Notes: generated by a model not told the origin, from the letters alone. A DNA stretch of 35,953 nt from Fomitopsis serialis (GCF_022376445.1 NW_025955355.1:1-35953); one strand, 5' to 3'. Shown: positions 21,323 to 32,563, counted from the first letter of the stretch. Made by a program: numbers and translations.

Positions 21323-23795
21323 TTATGACTTGACGTCGGGGGCGATGACCTCCTTCTCGATTGAGCCCGCGTCCGCCTCGGGCGTGCCCTGCTCCAGCCC
21401 GTCCTTGCGCACGTCCTCGACGTACACGACCTGCTCGTCCTCGTAGTTCGTCTCTTTCACTGTGCGGAGCACGAGGAACGCGAGCGGGAACGAAACCAGC
21501 ATTATGATCCAGCTCGCGAGCTGCGGAGAGAACGGTCAGCGCCGAGTCCGCCGATAAGTCCACAGGGAGACGACGACGTACGAGCTCGTTCAGCCAGGGC
21601 GTCTTCACCGCGTCCATGCCGTAGCTGCCCGCCTCGCCCGCGCTCTGCAGCGCCTTGTAGAGACCCGCGAAACGCGCGAGGGTGAAGGGGTCGTTCGAGA
21701 GCGCGGACATGATCCAGTACGCGAGCGCCTGGTAGCACGCGTCGCCGAAGTAGTCTGCCCGCCTGTCAGCACACATCTGGCCCCCGCAGCCCGTTGCACT
21801 CACAGAAGAAGAACAGCGGGCCCTTGGTCCTGTACGCCGCGTCCTTGTAGTTGATCAGGTACAGGACGGAGTCAGGGCTGTGCCGCGTGTACGTGACCTG
21901 CCACGCGAGGCCGCACACCCACACGACGACCGTGACCACGGCGACGGCGGCGAGGCCGATGTAGCCGCGCGTGCGGCGGTCGAAGCGCTTCCCGTCGAGG
22001 ACGAGGAAGCCGATCATGAGCGCGCCGACAATGGCGCCGGCACCCTCGAGCACCGCGTTGAGCGCACGCGTCGGCGCGTCGAAGCGCGCGGTGTTGATCG
22101 AGCCCTGGTAGGCGTAGAAGTAGTTCGACGCGAAGAACATCGGGAGCAGCGCTGCACCGGCCGGTCAGCACCGGGGATGCTAGGCAGAACGTGAGGACGT
22201 ACCGATCATGCGCCAGTCCTTGAGCGTGCGCCACATGCCGATGATCTCCTCGTGCGGCTTAGAGGCGGCCTGGAGCTTGACGATCGTGCCGTCACTCCGG
22301 ATCACCTGGTTCGGCGGGAGGAGGAGGATCGTGCTCGCGACACCGACGAAGATGATGACCAGGAATGCGATGTATGTGGAGGTCGACACCGCGCCAAGCG
22401 AACCGGAGCGGATGTTGATCGCCAGCGCAATGAGCGCGCCGATGAGCGAGCCAAACTGGAAGATGGCCCAGAAAACACCAAACGCCTTGCCCTTGTCTTT
22501 CTCGAGCGGGTACGACATCATGATCGAGCCCTGCGCGGACCACAGCAGCGCGGCAGTGATGCCGAGGATGGCACCCGCGAAGATGAGGAACCATGACGTG
22601 CCCTGCGTCTGGTAGCACCAGAGGGCACCGACGTAGAGCGCGTAGCCTAGAGTACCGAGGAAAAGCGTGATCCTGGGGCCAAGAACTAGAGGTGAATGAT
22701 CAGCATACATTCCAAACAACGCGGTTCCACCCAGACGTTGCGAAAGTCTAGTACTGTCGGCTTCCTGCGTCGAGAAGACGGCGCGGAGCCAGTTCAGCGA
22801 AGCGCAACAAGTGTGCCCACGCCCGCCAATGTCCCGGAATGCCCTCTACTGAAGCCAGGGGCATTGGCTTCGCTCGAACGGAGCACGCTGAACCTTGATC
22901 AAGCTCTTCTGCGGGGCGCCCATGATGCACAATGGCACCGCACGTAAAGATAAGGATACCCTGACGGGGTCCCCACCGCAAGGTCAACGACGTTGTTTTG
23001 AAGCTCCCTCACTCCTCAAGCTAAAGCTGACAGCTTGGGAGCAGAGGTGTGAAAGCGCCTATGCCTGGCCTGATAAGCTGTGGCAAGGAGGGCGTTTGAC
23101 ATGTCAGAATGAAGACTGGGCAGGACCGAGCCTGACGATTAAGCCACCGCGTCCGTACCCGGAGGGCCCGTCAGGATCAAACTGACCGAGCCTCGTGCAT
23201 CAGGTTTGCCCGACACACTGACAGTTCCTGGGCATGCCTCGCCGCCTCGAAGTCACAAGGGTCTTCCAGGCTTCCCAGCCAAAAAAAAAAAGAGGGAGCG
23301 CCAGGGAATGGAGGTAACGGAAGAGACGTACCATTGGCAATACCGCCACTGACTATACCGGTGATGGCGAAGAGGCCGTAAAGGACGCCGTTCGCCGTGT
23401 CGGAGAGCGTCAGGTTCTGTGTACCTCCTGCGCCGAGGTTGGAGACAGCGCTGAACATGCCCACTGTCGCGAAACTGCATGTGGGTCAGTGTTACGTCCG
23501 ATCATGGCGAGCCTGTAGCCTTGGCGAGGACTGGCAATCTGTATTGCCTTTCGCTGTCAAGCGTACCGGCGACTGAACCGTGTGCGATGAGCCGGAGTGG
23601 TTGACAGCAGACGCGAACGGCAACCTATGGCCGTTCCTTGCCAGGCTCCCAGGTCGGAGGACTCACCAGGTGATGCCCACGAGTACCACCTGTACCATGG
23701 GCGTGCTGCACAGCAGAGAAAACGTTAGCCACAACACGAGTGCGAACGAAGGCGAGCACGCACGTATAGAACCGAGGGTATTTGATTTCCACCAT
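21323..23795 (-). CDS. UNC93-like major-facilitator membrane protein
   Basis: Seven exons on the minus strand (23795-23764, 23705-23667, 23474-23332, 22685-22203, 22151-21804, 21754-21582, 21520-21323) give 471 residues in phase. The protein opens MVEIKYPRFYTTPMVQVVLV, then GMFSAVSNLGAGG, GVLYGLFAITGIVSGGIAN and LGPRITLFLGTLGYALYVGA. These are hallmarks of the UNC93-like subfamily of 11-12-TM major-facilitator proteins. Further hydrophobic segments include WFLIFAGAILGITAALLW and AFLVIIFVGVASTILLL. The cytosolic C-terminal tail is acidic (YEDEQVVYVEDVRKDG). Animal UNC-93 regulates potassium channels and trafficking of receptors; fungal homologues are untested, and transport is only an inference. 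Intron 3 (22686-23331) is 646 nt, more than ten times the local norm. A TATA-like element is about 100 bp upstream. Confidence 0.92.
22686..23331 (-). other. Exceptionally long intron in the UNC93-like gene
   Basis: The intron runs from a GTACGT donor after GGIAN to a CTCTAG acceptor before VLGPR. It contains an 11-base A run on the + strand (23281-23291), read as T in the transcript near the donor. No coding exon, tRNA or recognised transposon was found inside. Its size suggests an insertion into an ordinary short intron. Confidence 0.7.
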
Positions 23796-26657
23796 GTTGG
23801 CGGCGTTGGCTCGAGGACAGGAGCGCGTCGTGCAGGGAGGGGGCTCACTCGCGGGGAGGCAGCAGCGCGGAGGCAGGCTGTCCCAGGGCTCAGATATATA
23901 TGTACTGTCTCCGCATGGATGGAGCGGGAGGAGGAGGAGAGATAAGCTGGGAGATCGCAGAGTCCCGATGGCCCTAACTTACCTCGGCGCGCGAGGCTCG
24001 CATGATACCGTCCGACCTCCAGCCTGCCCGGCCTGTCAAACGGAGCACACCCTGATGTCCCTGGCCGTAGCCGTGGCCGCCAGCGCGATAGCGGCAGCAA
24101 GGCTGAGCGCTGCGCGTTGATCGAGCACCCGTGCCCGCGTTGGTGTTCCTCTCCCCGGATGCGCCTCTTCTTGGCTGCAATTTCAAGCCGCGGACAGAAC
24201 TCTACGTGCACGCGTGGTCGCTCCGCCGCGAGGCTACTCACGCGCGCACCTATTTCGGTCCCATGTTGGCGGCGAAGGCGTGGGTGGTGGCGAAGCAGGA
24301 GAAGCTCGCCGGGGCGTATGGCCGTCGTCCATGTCGTGTGGTCGCAGCGCCAGGCGCCCGTCTACCGGTCGTCCATGATCGTGGGACCGTGCACCTCCTC
24401 GAGCTTGCCTCACAGTCGGGCAGTTGACAATGTCATTGAACAGCACATACACCAGACGATTTGTCGGTGCCGTCTCCCAAAATCCCACATGCCCTGTCAG
24501 TCAGACTAGCGATATCCACGGTGCCGAAGTGTGGCACCCCACGACGAAGGCTTCGAACGCTCGACGATAGGCATCCGCATTGCCTTCCTCAAGACCCAGC
24601 GCACGGCCCAGTCACTACCCAGTCTCATACCGAGGCCCTCCACGTGAGGGCTTGTGTCGAGCCTAGCGCACGGCCTTTCCTCTCCGAATCGACGCTTTGG
24701 TGCATGATGATGGCACCGCTTCAAAGTACAGTGTGTCATCGGGAATCGGGATGTCCTATCCTCGCAAGGCTAGTTGAGTGCATTTGGATCCCGTCATGAT
24801 ACCCCGTTTGCGAGTGCTCCATTCTCTCGGGATGTGGCTACGAAATAGCACTAGTAGGACTGGCCTCAGAGGCACACGCCGTATGTACGTCGATTTTTCT
24901 CTAGGGCTTCTCGACCGCTCGCTGTCAGCCGCAGCTTACGTCCTCACCATTTCTTTCTGCAGGCGGACCTATTGTCCTAAAGACAAACACAGATCACGCC
25001 TCCCAGTTGCTTCCAAGAGTAAACTTCACTTCGTCTCTGGCATTGGTCTTGTGTTCAACAGAGTCAGACAACTCCCCGGTGCGCCACCCGTGCGTTCCAC
25101 ATGGAACATCCAGCGCGTTCCTGTCCACAACTTGAACCAGGTAAGATTGGGATCTCACGCTGGCGCACTGATACGTGCGCAGACATGCTAGCGTACCACC
25201 TTATCTTCCGTCGTGCCTGGTATAATGTACGGCCGCTCGCCGGGAGCACAACAGGCCAGTGCGCGGCGCACAGGCACCACTTTCGTCGGCGACGATCCTG
25301 CGGATTATGAAGGCGAAACATAGGCAGTCGTGTAGGTTCGCACTGCTTGCGCGCATAGTCAGCATGCGCGCAGGTGCGCCACGTTCGACGACAACTGCTG
25401 CTCGGTCACCCGGGCTGTCCTGGTGTGCGGGAGGCCTCACGGCCTCCGAATCATACAGCTCCGGTGGCTGGGGAATGTCTCCGATACTTGGTGCGCGGGA
25501 AGATATCCGGCGAAAGTCGACACGCATGTTTCCAATTCAGTGCGATCGCAGGACTACAACGTATGCGAGACTGCGTACCCGTCCGACTGGAGTGTGGGAA
25601 AAGCAAGGGCGATGTCAGCTCCCGTAGATATCGGAGAGTATCCCTTGGACGCAGATTGCGTTCCTGCGGTAAGTACAGTACTACGTATCCAGGCGTGGAC
25701 ACAATTCTGAACTCGTGTGCGGAGTGGTAGGGCTTTTTTTCAAACCTTGTCAGCGATAGCATACTTATCATTCTCCACTGCAGCTGTCTTATGATGCCAG
25801 AGTGGATTCTACATGCCAGTCTCTGGCTCTGATGACCGCGCGGCCCGGATACAGACCCTGCTCCCACACAGGTCTACGTACGTTTTGTATCAGACTCCTG
25901 GACGGTGGTATACGTACTTAAGTATCACCAGGTCCTCGAGCATCGCAACATCGCGTCCAGACAAGCCTTAAGTCCATACAAGTATCCCTGCCTCTCCACC
26001 CACTCCGAGTCAATCACCGGCACTTCGATCTTTCATCGAGTATGTACCCCCACCAGTTGAACATAACTCTGATAGCCTCGAAGCCTTCGACGCACCATCG
26101 ATCCGCGCAGCACCCACTTTGGAACGCGATAGCATTTTTGCCGTCTAGGGCTTTTCTCGGCTGATTTCATTCTACACAGATTGCACCCGAAAGGCAACGC
26201 GACGTGTTCTCTGTTGACAGATTGTCGCTCGTCAGTGTCCAGATTTAGACTGGGGTTCATCGTGGCGCACGACTACCTAGTACGCGGACTTGAAGGTGCT
26301 GGCTGCCAGTGTAGATCCACATTAGCGAAGAGCAAGCTGTGGGTTGAGCGAGGGTTACTGGTATGTGCGAATGTCGTGCGTTCCAATGATCATCGATCAT
26401 CTCATAAGTCACCTTCTAGGTCTGTCGTTTTACCTAGTACAACTAGGGTTACTGTCTTTGGATCACAAATGCGTGCAATACAAGTGCTATAACCTACGCA
26501 ACGGACTTGAAATGGGAGTACACTATATGACAACAATATGACAAAATAACAGGTACTGGACGGTCGTAACACAGCAGGACGAATATAGCAAGCCGACAAC
26601 GCTGTATCATAACATACATTGTAAGATCACACAACCACGAGAGCGCGGAACCTCATT
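23796..26657. other. Gene-poor region of about 2.9 kb
   Basis: Apart from the UNC93-like promoter at the left end, no exon series, conserved motif, tRNA, transposase or tandem repeat was recognised on either strand. Open frames here are short and lack the codon pattern of the neighbours. The right part (about 26330-26640) is AT-richer and may include the 3' flank of the MIF4G-like gene. Non-coding RNA cannot be excluded. Confidence 0.45.
23894..23900 (-). promoter_or_regulatory. TATA-like element of the UNC93-like gene
   Basis: The minus strand reads TATATAT about 99-105 bp upstream of the ATG at 23795. It fits a core promoter position allowing for a 5' UTR. Confidence 0.5.
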
Positions 26658-28053
26658 TCAGGCAAACCCACCGTCGCCTCCCACGTCGCTGGAAGTTTCG
26701 AAGCAGTGCGATATGTCCTGCATCGGTGCCCGTTTGGGCGCGCACCGCTGAGGCTGTGGCCCGGTAGTTGCACACGGCGCGTACTCGAGCAATTGGCGCA
26801 TCAATTCGCCCGAGAGGTTCTTGTCCCAGCGATGGCACATGGACCTCGCCCCGCTTGCCTTCCGTTCGTTGCAGCCCATCCAATCCAGGACGTTGCATAT
26901 TTCCTACGAAGGTTCGAGCGTCAGCTAGCCTCATCCACACCGTCGACTGATCATCCACTCACGATGATCCAGCGCTTCACCGTGTCGGGGAGGGTGAAAA
27001 TGCCCCAGCCGAGCGCCGTACACACGAGTACATCCCTCCAGTGGTGTAGCATACTGAGGGGTAAACCCCGTGTTGCGGCTGTGCACGCGCGGAGCAGCAG
27101 CAGATGCAGCGCGCGGCAGTGCGTCAGCGATTGGAGGCCGTAGACTAGCGTCGAGACGAGCTCGATCATGACGGTGTCCGCCAGCACGCCGAGCGCGTAG
27201 AGGTCGCCGACGAAGGCGGCGATGTTCAGCACTTGGGCTCGTGTCGGCTCGAGCACGGGGCTGATGGGGTCCAGGCCGGTCACCCCGTCGAGGAAGCTGA
27301 GGTCCGTCTGCGCACGAAGAGAAAGGTTCGCTAAGTCATCTGTAGGGCTACACGGCCGGGAATGTGGCCTACCTTGAAGAAGCTACAGAAAAACGCGGTC
27401 GTGAGCGCCTTGAGGAACGCGAGGTGCAGCTCGGACCCGGTCTGGGCGTCGCCCCAGTATAGGTCCGCGATGGCCTCCCTGACGACGACCGCAATGGTGC
27501 GCGAGTACGAGAGCCTCTCGGTCCCTGCGTGCAATAGGCGATGCGCCCAGGAGGCGAAATCCAGGTTTTCCTTGTTCTCGTCCGCCGAGGAGTCTAGGAG
27601 TGCCTCTGAGATCACTCGGGCCTCCCCACACATCTCAAGCGGGTGACAGGTGAGTCGCGTCGTTGACTGAACGCGGACAAAGTACGCCTGCATGTGGATG
27701 TCGAGGGGCACGAGGGGGAGGGCTGGCCCGGGGACGACAGCCTGAGCAGACGGAATATACGGCCGTCGGGTTGTAAGACGGTACGGATATTGTTGTTCTC
27801 TCGGGGGCGAGTTGATGCACTGAGGGCCAGACACAACTGACGAGGACATTTCAGTAATTGTGCTAGATCGTGGCGCGCTTGGGTCGCTGTCCTCGCCATT
27901 GTGGCCGGCAGAATTAGGCATGTCGCTCCAGAACCAGCGCCTTGCACTGGCATCATGAGCCATTATTGTCTCATCGTCAAGCTCCTGCGGGATGGGAGAC
28001 TGGGAGGGGGAGGAAGGACACGAGCCCACGAGAGAGCTGTCTGTCGTCATCAT
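26658..28053 (-). CDS. MIF4G-like domain protein (eIF4G-related)
   Basis: Three exons on the minus strand (28053-27373, 27307-26963, 26903-26658) give 423 residues in phase. The first 110-150 residues are Ser/Pro rich and probably disordered. They are followed by a helical region with FASWAHRLLHAGTERLS, LAFLKALTTAFFCSFFK, AAFVGDLYALGVLADTVM and LSMLHHWRDVL. The FVGDLYxLGVL pattern is like the conserved FIGELYKLxML helix pair of the eIF4G middle domain. MIF4G domains bind eIF4A or RNA in translation and mRNA decay. I infer a translation-related scaffold, but the domain is short and diverged. The C-terminus (about 60 residues) is basic then low-complexity, ending SSDVGGDGGFA. A TATA box lies about 115-120 bp upstream. 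A frame open further upstream lacks family similarity and was not used. Confidence 0.7.
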
Positions 28054-28710
28054 GAAGGTGAGTCTGGTCGTGGCGGGAGTTGGAAGGAGGATGGGGAGCA
28101 GCCGGCGTCCAACACGCCGCGGGTGATGGTGGTTCGGGTGTGGGTGGCCACAACACGCGCCAACGTGTTTATATGCCTCAGATGGACTTCTGTGCGGCGT
28201 GGCCCGTGATGGCGCTTTGTCACCGTCGCCGTTAGAGGATGAAAGAAAGTGGCGCTTTGGCTTTGCATTGTCGTCGCTATGCACTATTTTGGACATTGGA
28301 CACTTATCAGATCTTCCGCTGATCAGCATGATACGAGCAAGAAACGCAGAGGAATGTGGATTTCGACGCGCTTTCGACGGGGTTATCCATGACACGGTCG
28401 TGCCGGCGGGGTGAATGTTGCATAAATTCCACCACTCGGAAAATAACCACCGCGGCGCGACACTCTCGGTTCGCAACGTCGTCCCCAACGTAACTAGACA
28501 GTGCATCGCTTTTGCCGCCCCGACTCCTTGTTGCACGCCACTGCAACTGGATGCACTGTTGGCTTGAACGCGACAGACAGCGTCAGCCACCGACGCGTAC
28601 CAAAGCGCCTCGGTATTCGCCGTTCGATCATTGTCATCACGTGCCAATGTTCTCTGCCAGTGCATGGGGGCCCGCGGGCAACGACGACCTCGAGTTTACA
28701 CAAGAATCTC
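28054..28710. promoter_or_regulatory. Divergent intergenic region, MIF4G-like / TMEM242-like
   Basis: These 657 bp between two divergent starts hold both promoters. The minus strand is open for a long frame here, but it has no family similarity and no clear start context, so it is not called as coding. Confidence 0.45.
28168..28173 (-). promoter_or_regulatory. TATA box of the MIF4G-like gene
   Basis: The minus strand reads TATAAA about 115-120 bp upstream of the ATG at 28053. Confidence 0.55.
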
Positions 28711-29679
28711 ATGTCCAGCGACCGCCGCGCTAAGTCGGACGCACCCTCCGTATTACAATCGAAGGATGTAGCGGACACAAAGTCAGGGTACCGCCCCTTC
28801 TTTGGTCTGGGCGAGGGAAAGAAGGATCCCCTACCGCTGTGGCTGCCCATCTCGCTGGTGCGTTTCGATTACATTTGGCCCGTCGTTCTCAGCCAACAGA
28901 GTTCATTCAGCTAGCATTGACCACGGCAGCTCTCGCTGCTCCCATTGTGCTCCTGAGACGCCAGCGGGCGGCCACGGCACTCCAGAAGTCGGTGGGAGGT
29001 GCCCCGCCCCCGCGTAGGATCGGTAGCAGTGGAACGCCGTCATCACCACCGCCACGACGGTCCGTGTCGACCTCCAGTGCTGCACCGCCGCCGAGAATTC
29101 CTTCAAAAAGTGAGGCGCCACCATTGAGGGTACCTGCGAAGACAGGTACGACGTCGCTCGACCGTTCCGCTGCGCCTCAGATCGCCATTGCTTCATCACC
29201 TGCGATAACGGATGCCAGCGACGGGTTCAATGGTGCACTCTATTCCGCGAAAGCTTTTGGAATCGCTACGCTCTGCGTTGGTGCGGGGGCTGTCACGATG
29301 GTGTGGGGCGTACAGCAAGTCTTGGGCGTTCAAAATGTACGTCTGTCCTGCAATCACACCTTCGCTCGATCTCACAAACTTTGGCATGGTAGACGCAGGA
29401 GTTCGCACACCGCATGCGGTCTCTCATTCTGTACCGGATGCCATTCCTATCATCTCGAATTCACCGCCCCCAGAGACAGAGGACAGCCAAGAAGTTTCTG
29501 ATGCCCTCCGAATGCGTGTGGACCAGACCCCCCGCGCTACCGATTGGACCTGGCATGACGCCGAACGGAGGCTCGCAGCGGCGTATGAAGAACGTGGGTT
29601 TATGGGGTGGGCGCAGGCTGCACTCCAAGAGCTGGAGGCAGAGGGAGAGTTGGAACGGAGTAAAAGGGGGCACACATGA
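28711..29679 (+). CDS. TMEM242-like mitochondrial membrane protein
   Basis: Three exons (28711-28857, 28911-29336, 29399-29679) give about 284 residues once one missing base is allowed for. There is a hydrophobic segment near residue 50 (ISLLALTTAALAAPIVLL), a long Pro/Ser/Arg linker, a second membrane region (AKAFGIATLCVGAGAVTMVW, then GVQQVLGV) and EFAHRMRSLIL. The GV..VLGV......EF..RM pattern is like TMEM242, a mitochondrial inner-membrane factor linked to ATP synthase c-ring and complex I assembly. The C-terminal part (WTWHDAERRLAAAYEERGF, ELEAEGELERSKRGHT) is in a different frame from RIHRP. A five-C run at 29467-29471 needs one more C to join them. It converges with MIS12, the stop codons being 27 bp apart. 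Confidence 0.72.
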
Positions 29680-29706
29680 ACTACATCTAGTGTACAGTCG
29701 TTTGCA

Positions 29707-30662
29707 TCACTGGGCATCCATTCGCTCCTCTTGACTCTGCCGACCTTCGAGACTTGCCAATGCCTCGCTCCCAGCCGTCAGCTCTAAGACAGCCTTGACG
29801 TCCTCCGCACTCCCGACCCCGTATGCAGAGGCCGCGACTGCACCCACTGCGGAACTCCCCTCGCCAAAGCCACCTTCCCCCCTCGCTTTCTCTTTCGCAC
29901 GTAACATCAGTTGCTCCACTGCCCAGTTGATGTACCCCGTCTTGCTGGTCTCCCAGGGCCGCTTGCCCGGCTCCGAAGGACCAGCTTGTTCCGGCGCGGT
30001 GAAAGCGGGATCGGGCGGCGGAAGGGCAGAAACGGAATCGTACATGGACTGGAACTCGGTGGAAAGTGAGAGAAGTGTTTGCAGCTGGGGTGCGCGTAAA
30101 AACGAGAGACGTTCTAGGCGGGATTTGGAATGGGCGAGCTGGACAGCGGAGGCACGAACAGCATGCGTGTATAATCGGCGAAGCTTTCGTTGCTACAACT
30201 AGCGTAAATACAGTATGATGGGAGTGACAACGCGCCACGCACGGCCTGAAGCTGCTTCCTAAGATCCTTGATCTCCTGCAGCAGCTCTGTCTCCTTCTCC
30301 TCCGGCTCATCGAGGTTCAGCCCCTTCTGATGCGGAGCGACAATGGGCAGGTCGGCGGGGATGGCGAAGATGTTGCGCAGCGACCAGGCCTCGAAGAAAT
30401 CGAAAGCGATATCGACATGAGACTCGAGCAGAGTCTGAAAGGCATTCAGCCCCTTCTCGAGCTCCTCCGCACTCTTCCAGGCGTCGGTTGTGTCGGTTCG
30501 GACTGCGTCTCTCCTTTCGAGGAAGGCTTCCATCGCATCCACCGCCTGCTGCGTCGCCTCATTGGCAGAGTTGATGACATCGTCGAGTAGAAATTGAGGA
30601 ACAAAACCGATGAGTTCAGGGAGGAGGACGGAGGGAACGGTGGGTGGTGGTGGTGCGCTCAT
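29707..30662 (-). CDS. MIS12: Kinetochore protein Mis12/Mtw1
   Basis: Two exons on the minus strand (30662-30243, 30192-29707) give 301 residues in phase. The N-terminal Mis12 signature is LLPELIGFVPQFLLDDVIN followed by SANEATQQAVDAMEAFL. A coiled coil follows with KETELLQEIKDLRKQL, and the second exon resumes with QRKLRRLYTHAVRASAVQLA and SRLERLSFL. The C-terminal third is Gly/Ala rich with a conserved-looking GYINWAVEQLMLRAKEK. Mis12 is part of the MIND complex that links the centromere to the microtubule-binding Ndc80 complex. Start chosen at MSAPPPPTV (30662); an open extension upstream by 12 codons lacks ATG. The gene shares a 196-bp divergent promoter with RPL14 and its 3' end nearly meets the TMEM242-like gene. 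Confidence 0.9.
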
Positions 30663-30858
30663 CGCGGCAGCATGCAGGCTGAGGACGGTTGTGCGCACTG
30701 CGCGGCGCGTCGCGTCTCAACGCGCTCCGTCACAACTAGTCACGCTGTCACATCAATGTCTAGTCACGTGCATTCTAGGCGCAAATTCCCGGAAAGGCGA
30801 AGAGACTCTATCAACGCCGCCAGTGCACGACGACAAACGACATCCTCAAGAATCCACC
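30663..30858. promoter_or_regulatory. Bidirectional promoter MIS12 / RPL14 with repeated CTAGTCACG
   Basis: Only 196 bp separate the two start codons. CTAGTCACG occurs twice, 24 bp apart (30736-30744 and 30760-30768). The second copy is part of a CACGTG E-box (30765-30770), the site type of Cbf1-like bHLH factors. Which gene they serve is not known. Confidence 0.6.
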
Positions 30859-31646
30859 ATGCCGGTGAGTCTGTCTTGCTGCAGGCCTGATCTATGACCC
30901 TCGCATGCTCGAAGAGAGTGAAGAAATCTGGATGAATCGGCGAGGAATAGGGTGGATTGCGGTCGGCCTGGGTGGATGACGTTTGGAGATGCTGGGTGCC
31001 GGACGGTTCTAGGTGGTATTGGTGAGGAAAACGGGCTGCATCCACGCTGCGGGAATGGAGGAACGGACTTGCGAGGGTCAATTGCAGGCATTATTTGCGA
31101 CAGTGAGTGCTGAACCTCTTTTCCCTACAGGACCAGCCATCCAACTTCAAGCGCTTCGTCGAGGTCGGCCGCGGTATGCCTACAAAACCCTACTCTGGTA
31201 GTCCCAGACTGACTGCTGTACAGTCGTGCTCCTCAAGTCTGGCCCCCATGCCGGTCATATCGCGGTGATTGCTGAGATCATCGACCACAACCGGGTATGT
31301 ATCCAAAACTTCCTCACTTGCGAAGTGTTAATACTCATTGGGCTCACAGGCCGTCATCGATGGTCCCACAACCGACGTGCCCCGCCAATCCTTCCCCTAC
31401 CGCCATCTAACTCTCACTCCCTTTGTCCTTACCAAGCTCCCCCGCGCAGCCGGTTCGGGAGTCATCCGCAAGCAGCTTGAGCAGGAGGGCACCGTCGAGA
31501 AGTGGAACAAGTCTTCATGGGCGCAGAAGCGGGAGGCAGTCGAGAAGCGCCGGAAGCTCAACGACTTCGAGCGGTTCGCCGTCATGCTCGCGAAGAAGCA
31601 GCGGAGGGACACTGTCCGCAAGGCGGTCAAGAAGGCGTCTGCATGA
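30859..31646 (+). CDS. RPL14: 60S ribosomal protein L14 (eL14)
   Basis: Four exons (30859-30864, 31131-31173, 31224-31294, 31350-31646) give 138 residues in phase. It starts MPDQPSNFKRFVEVGRVVLL and has the KOW-like SGPHAGHIAVIAEIIDHNR and VIDGPTTDVPRQSFPYRHL. The basic C-terminal region is WNKSSWAQKREAVEKRRKLN, with KKQRRDTVRKAVKKASA at the end, all typical of eL14. Function: structural protein of the large subunit. The first coding exon is only ATG-CCG, followed by a 266-nt intron, much longer than others here. Long first introns after a tiny exon are common in fungal ribosomal-protein genes and can hold regulatory elements. I saw no convincing snoRNA boxes in it. Confidence 0.96.
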
Positions 31647-32563
31647 GCTTTGGAGTGAGCGGCAGGGAGAGGGGTGCGGGTGTGTATGTTTGACGCGTTG
31701 GCTCGCCTTCATGCGCGGCATGGGACCAAAACGGGCTGGGACGTGCGTTCTCTGCGGCCGCGTCCCTCAGCATCTATATTGCATCGTCGTCTATGCTTTC
31801 TACACGATTTATGACATGCAGCATGCAAAATCATATTCTTGGCAGATTGGTCCACAGCGTCAACACGCAATGTTCAGCACAGCTGTCTCCGACGTCGATA
31901 TACCCGTCGCTGTATGGCAGAGGTGCGCTCTGCAGCCACTGAGTACTGACCAGGATCCTTGATTAGCTGCATTATGCTATTCGAGGTGCTGTACCATCAC
32001 CGTCTTCGGCCATCCGAGCTCAAGTCGGTGGTCCCGGTCAAGCTTCAAGAGGCAATGGTACGTCAACAGACTTTGTACGTTGTAAGTATATAGCGAATAC
32101 CTAGGTAACTTGTGTGCCTCATGACATCTGTGAGATGGTGCAGGGAGGTGGCAGTACCAGTGCGTTGCCTCAAAGCTTAGTTTCTTCGAACACGAGGAAT
32201 TTTCCTCATCGCTGTGTTCTTGTCGTATCTTCCCAGATGCGCTGAAAGCACGCCGTCGATGGAGAGTAGTCAAACAATGACACCGCTTTTTGTTACGGCT
32301 CACTATTAGCACTGCAGACTCAAAATACGGTCACGTGTTCGACGCGTGTCAATAAATGAGGGTCTCGGTCAAACATCTCTACACGTTGATTCGGCGCGGC
32401 GCGCCGCTCTTCTTATCTGACGCCACTCGCAAACTTCCCTCGCCACCGTCCCCTTCAAGCTTTTAAGAAAGGTGCCGTCTTTGCGTAAGTAACCACCAGC
32501 ACATCCAACTTCATCTGAGGGTCACGGTAATCCTCGACGCTAGTAGCCGACAAAGACTGTCTC
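31647..32563. other. Intergenic between RPL14 and the dynamin gene
   Basis: About 0.9 kb holding the RPL14 3' flank and the dynamin promoter. The short open frames here carry no recognised domain. A CACGTG motif lies near 32330, and no RNA gene or repeat was found. Confidence 0.4.

Noticed and set aside
22748..22987. Open frame inside the long UNC93 intron
   Set aside because: The protein is contiguous across the intron in its family, and the frame has no recognisable domain.
22690..23330. Named transposon (SINE or MITE) inside the UNC93 intron
   Set aside because: I could not find terminal repeats, target-site duplications or clear pol III boxes by eye, so only an insertion of unknown type is suggested.
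24250..26640. Possible hidden intron-rich gene in the gene-poor stretch
   Set aside because: No run of exons with compatible phases or recognisable motif was found on either strand.
28054..28665. Upstream extension of the MIF4G-like open frame on the minus strand
   Set aside because: It has no family similarity, and a TATA box at 28168-28173 lies within it, just upstream of the chosen ATG.
30865..31130. snoRNA in the first RPL14 intron
   Set aside because: C and D box matches are weak and no terminal stem was seen.
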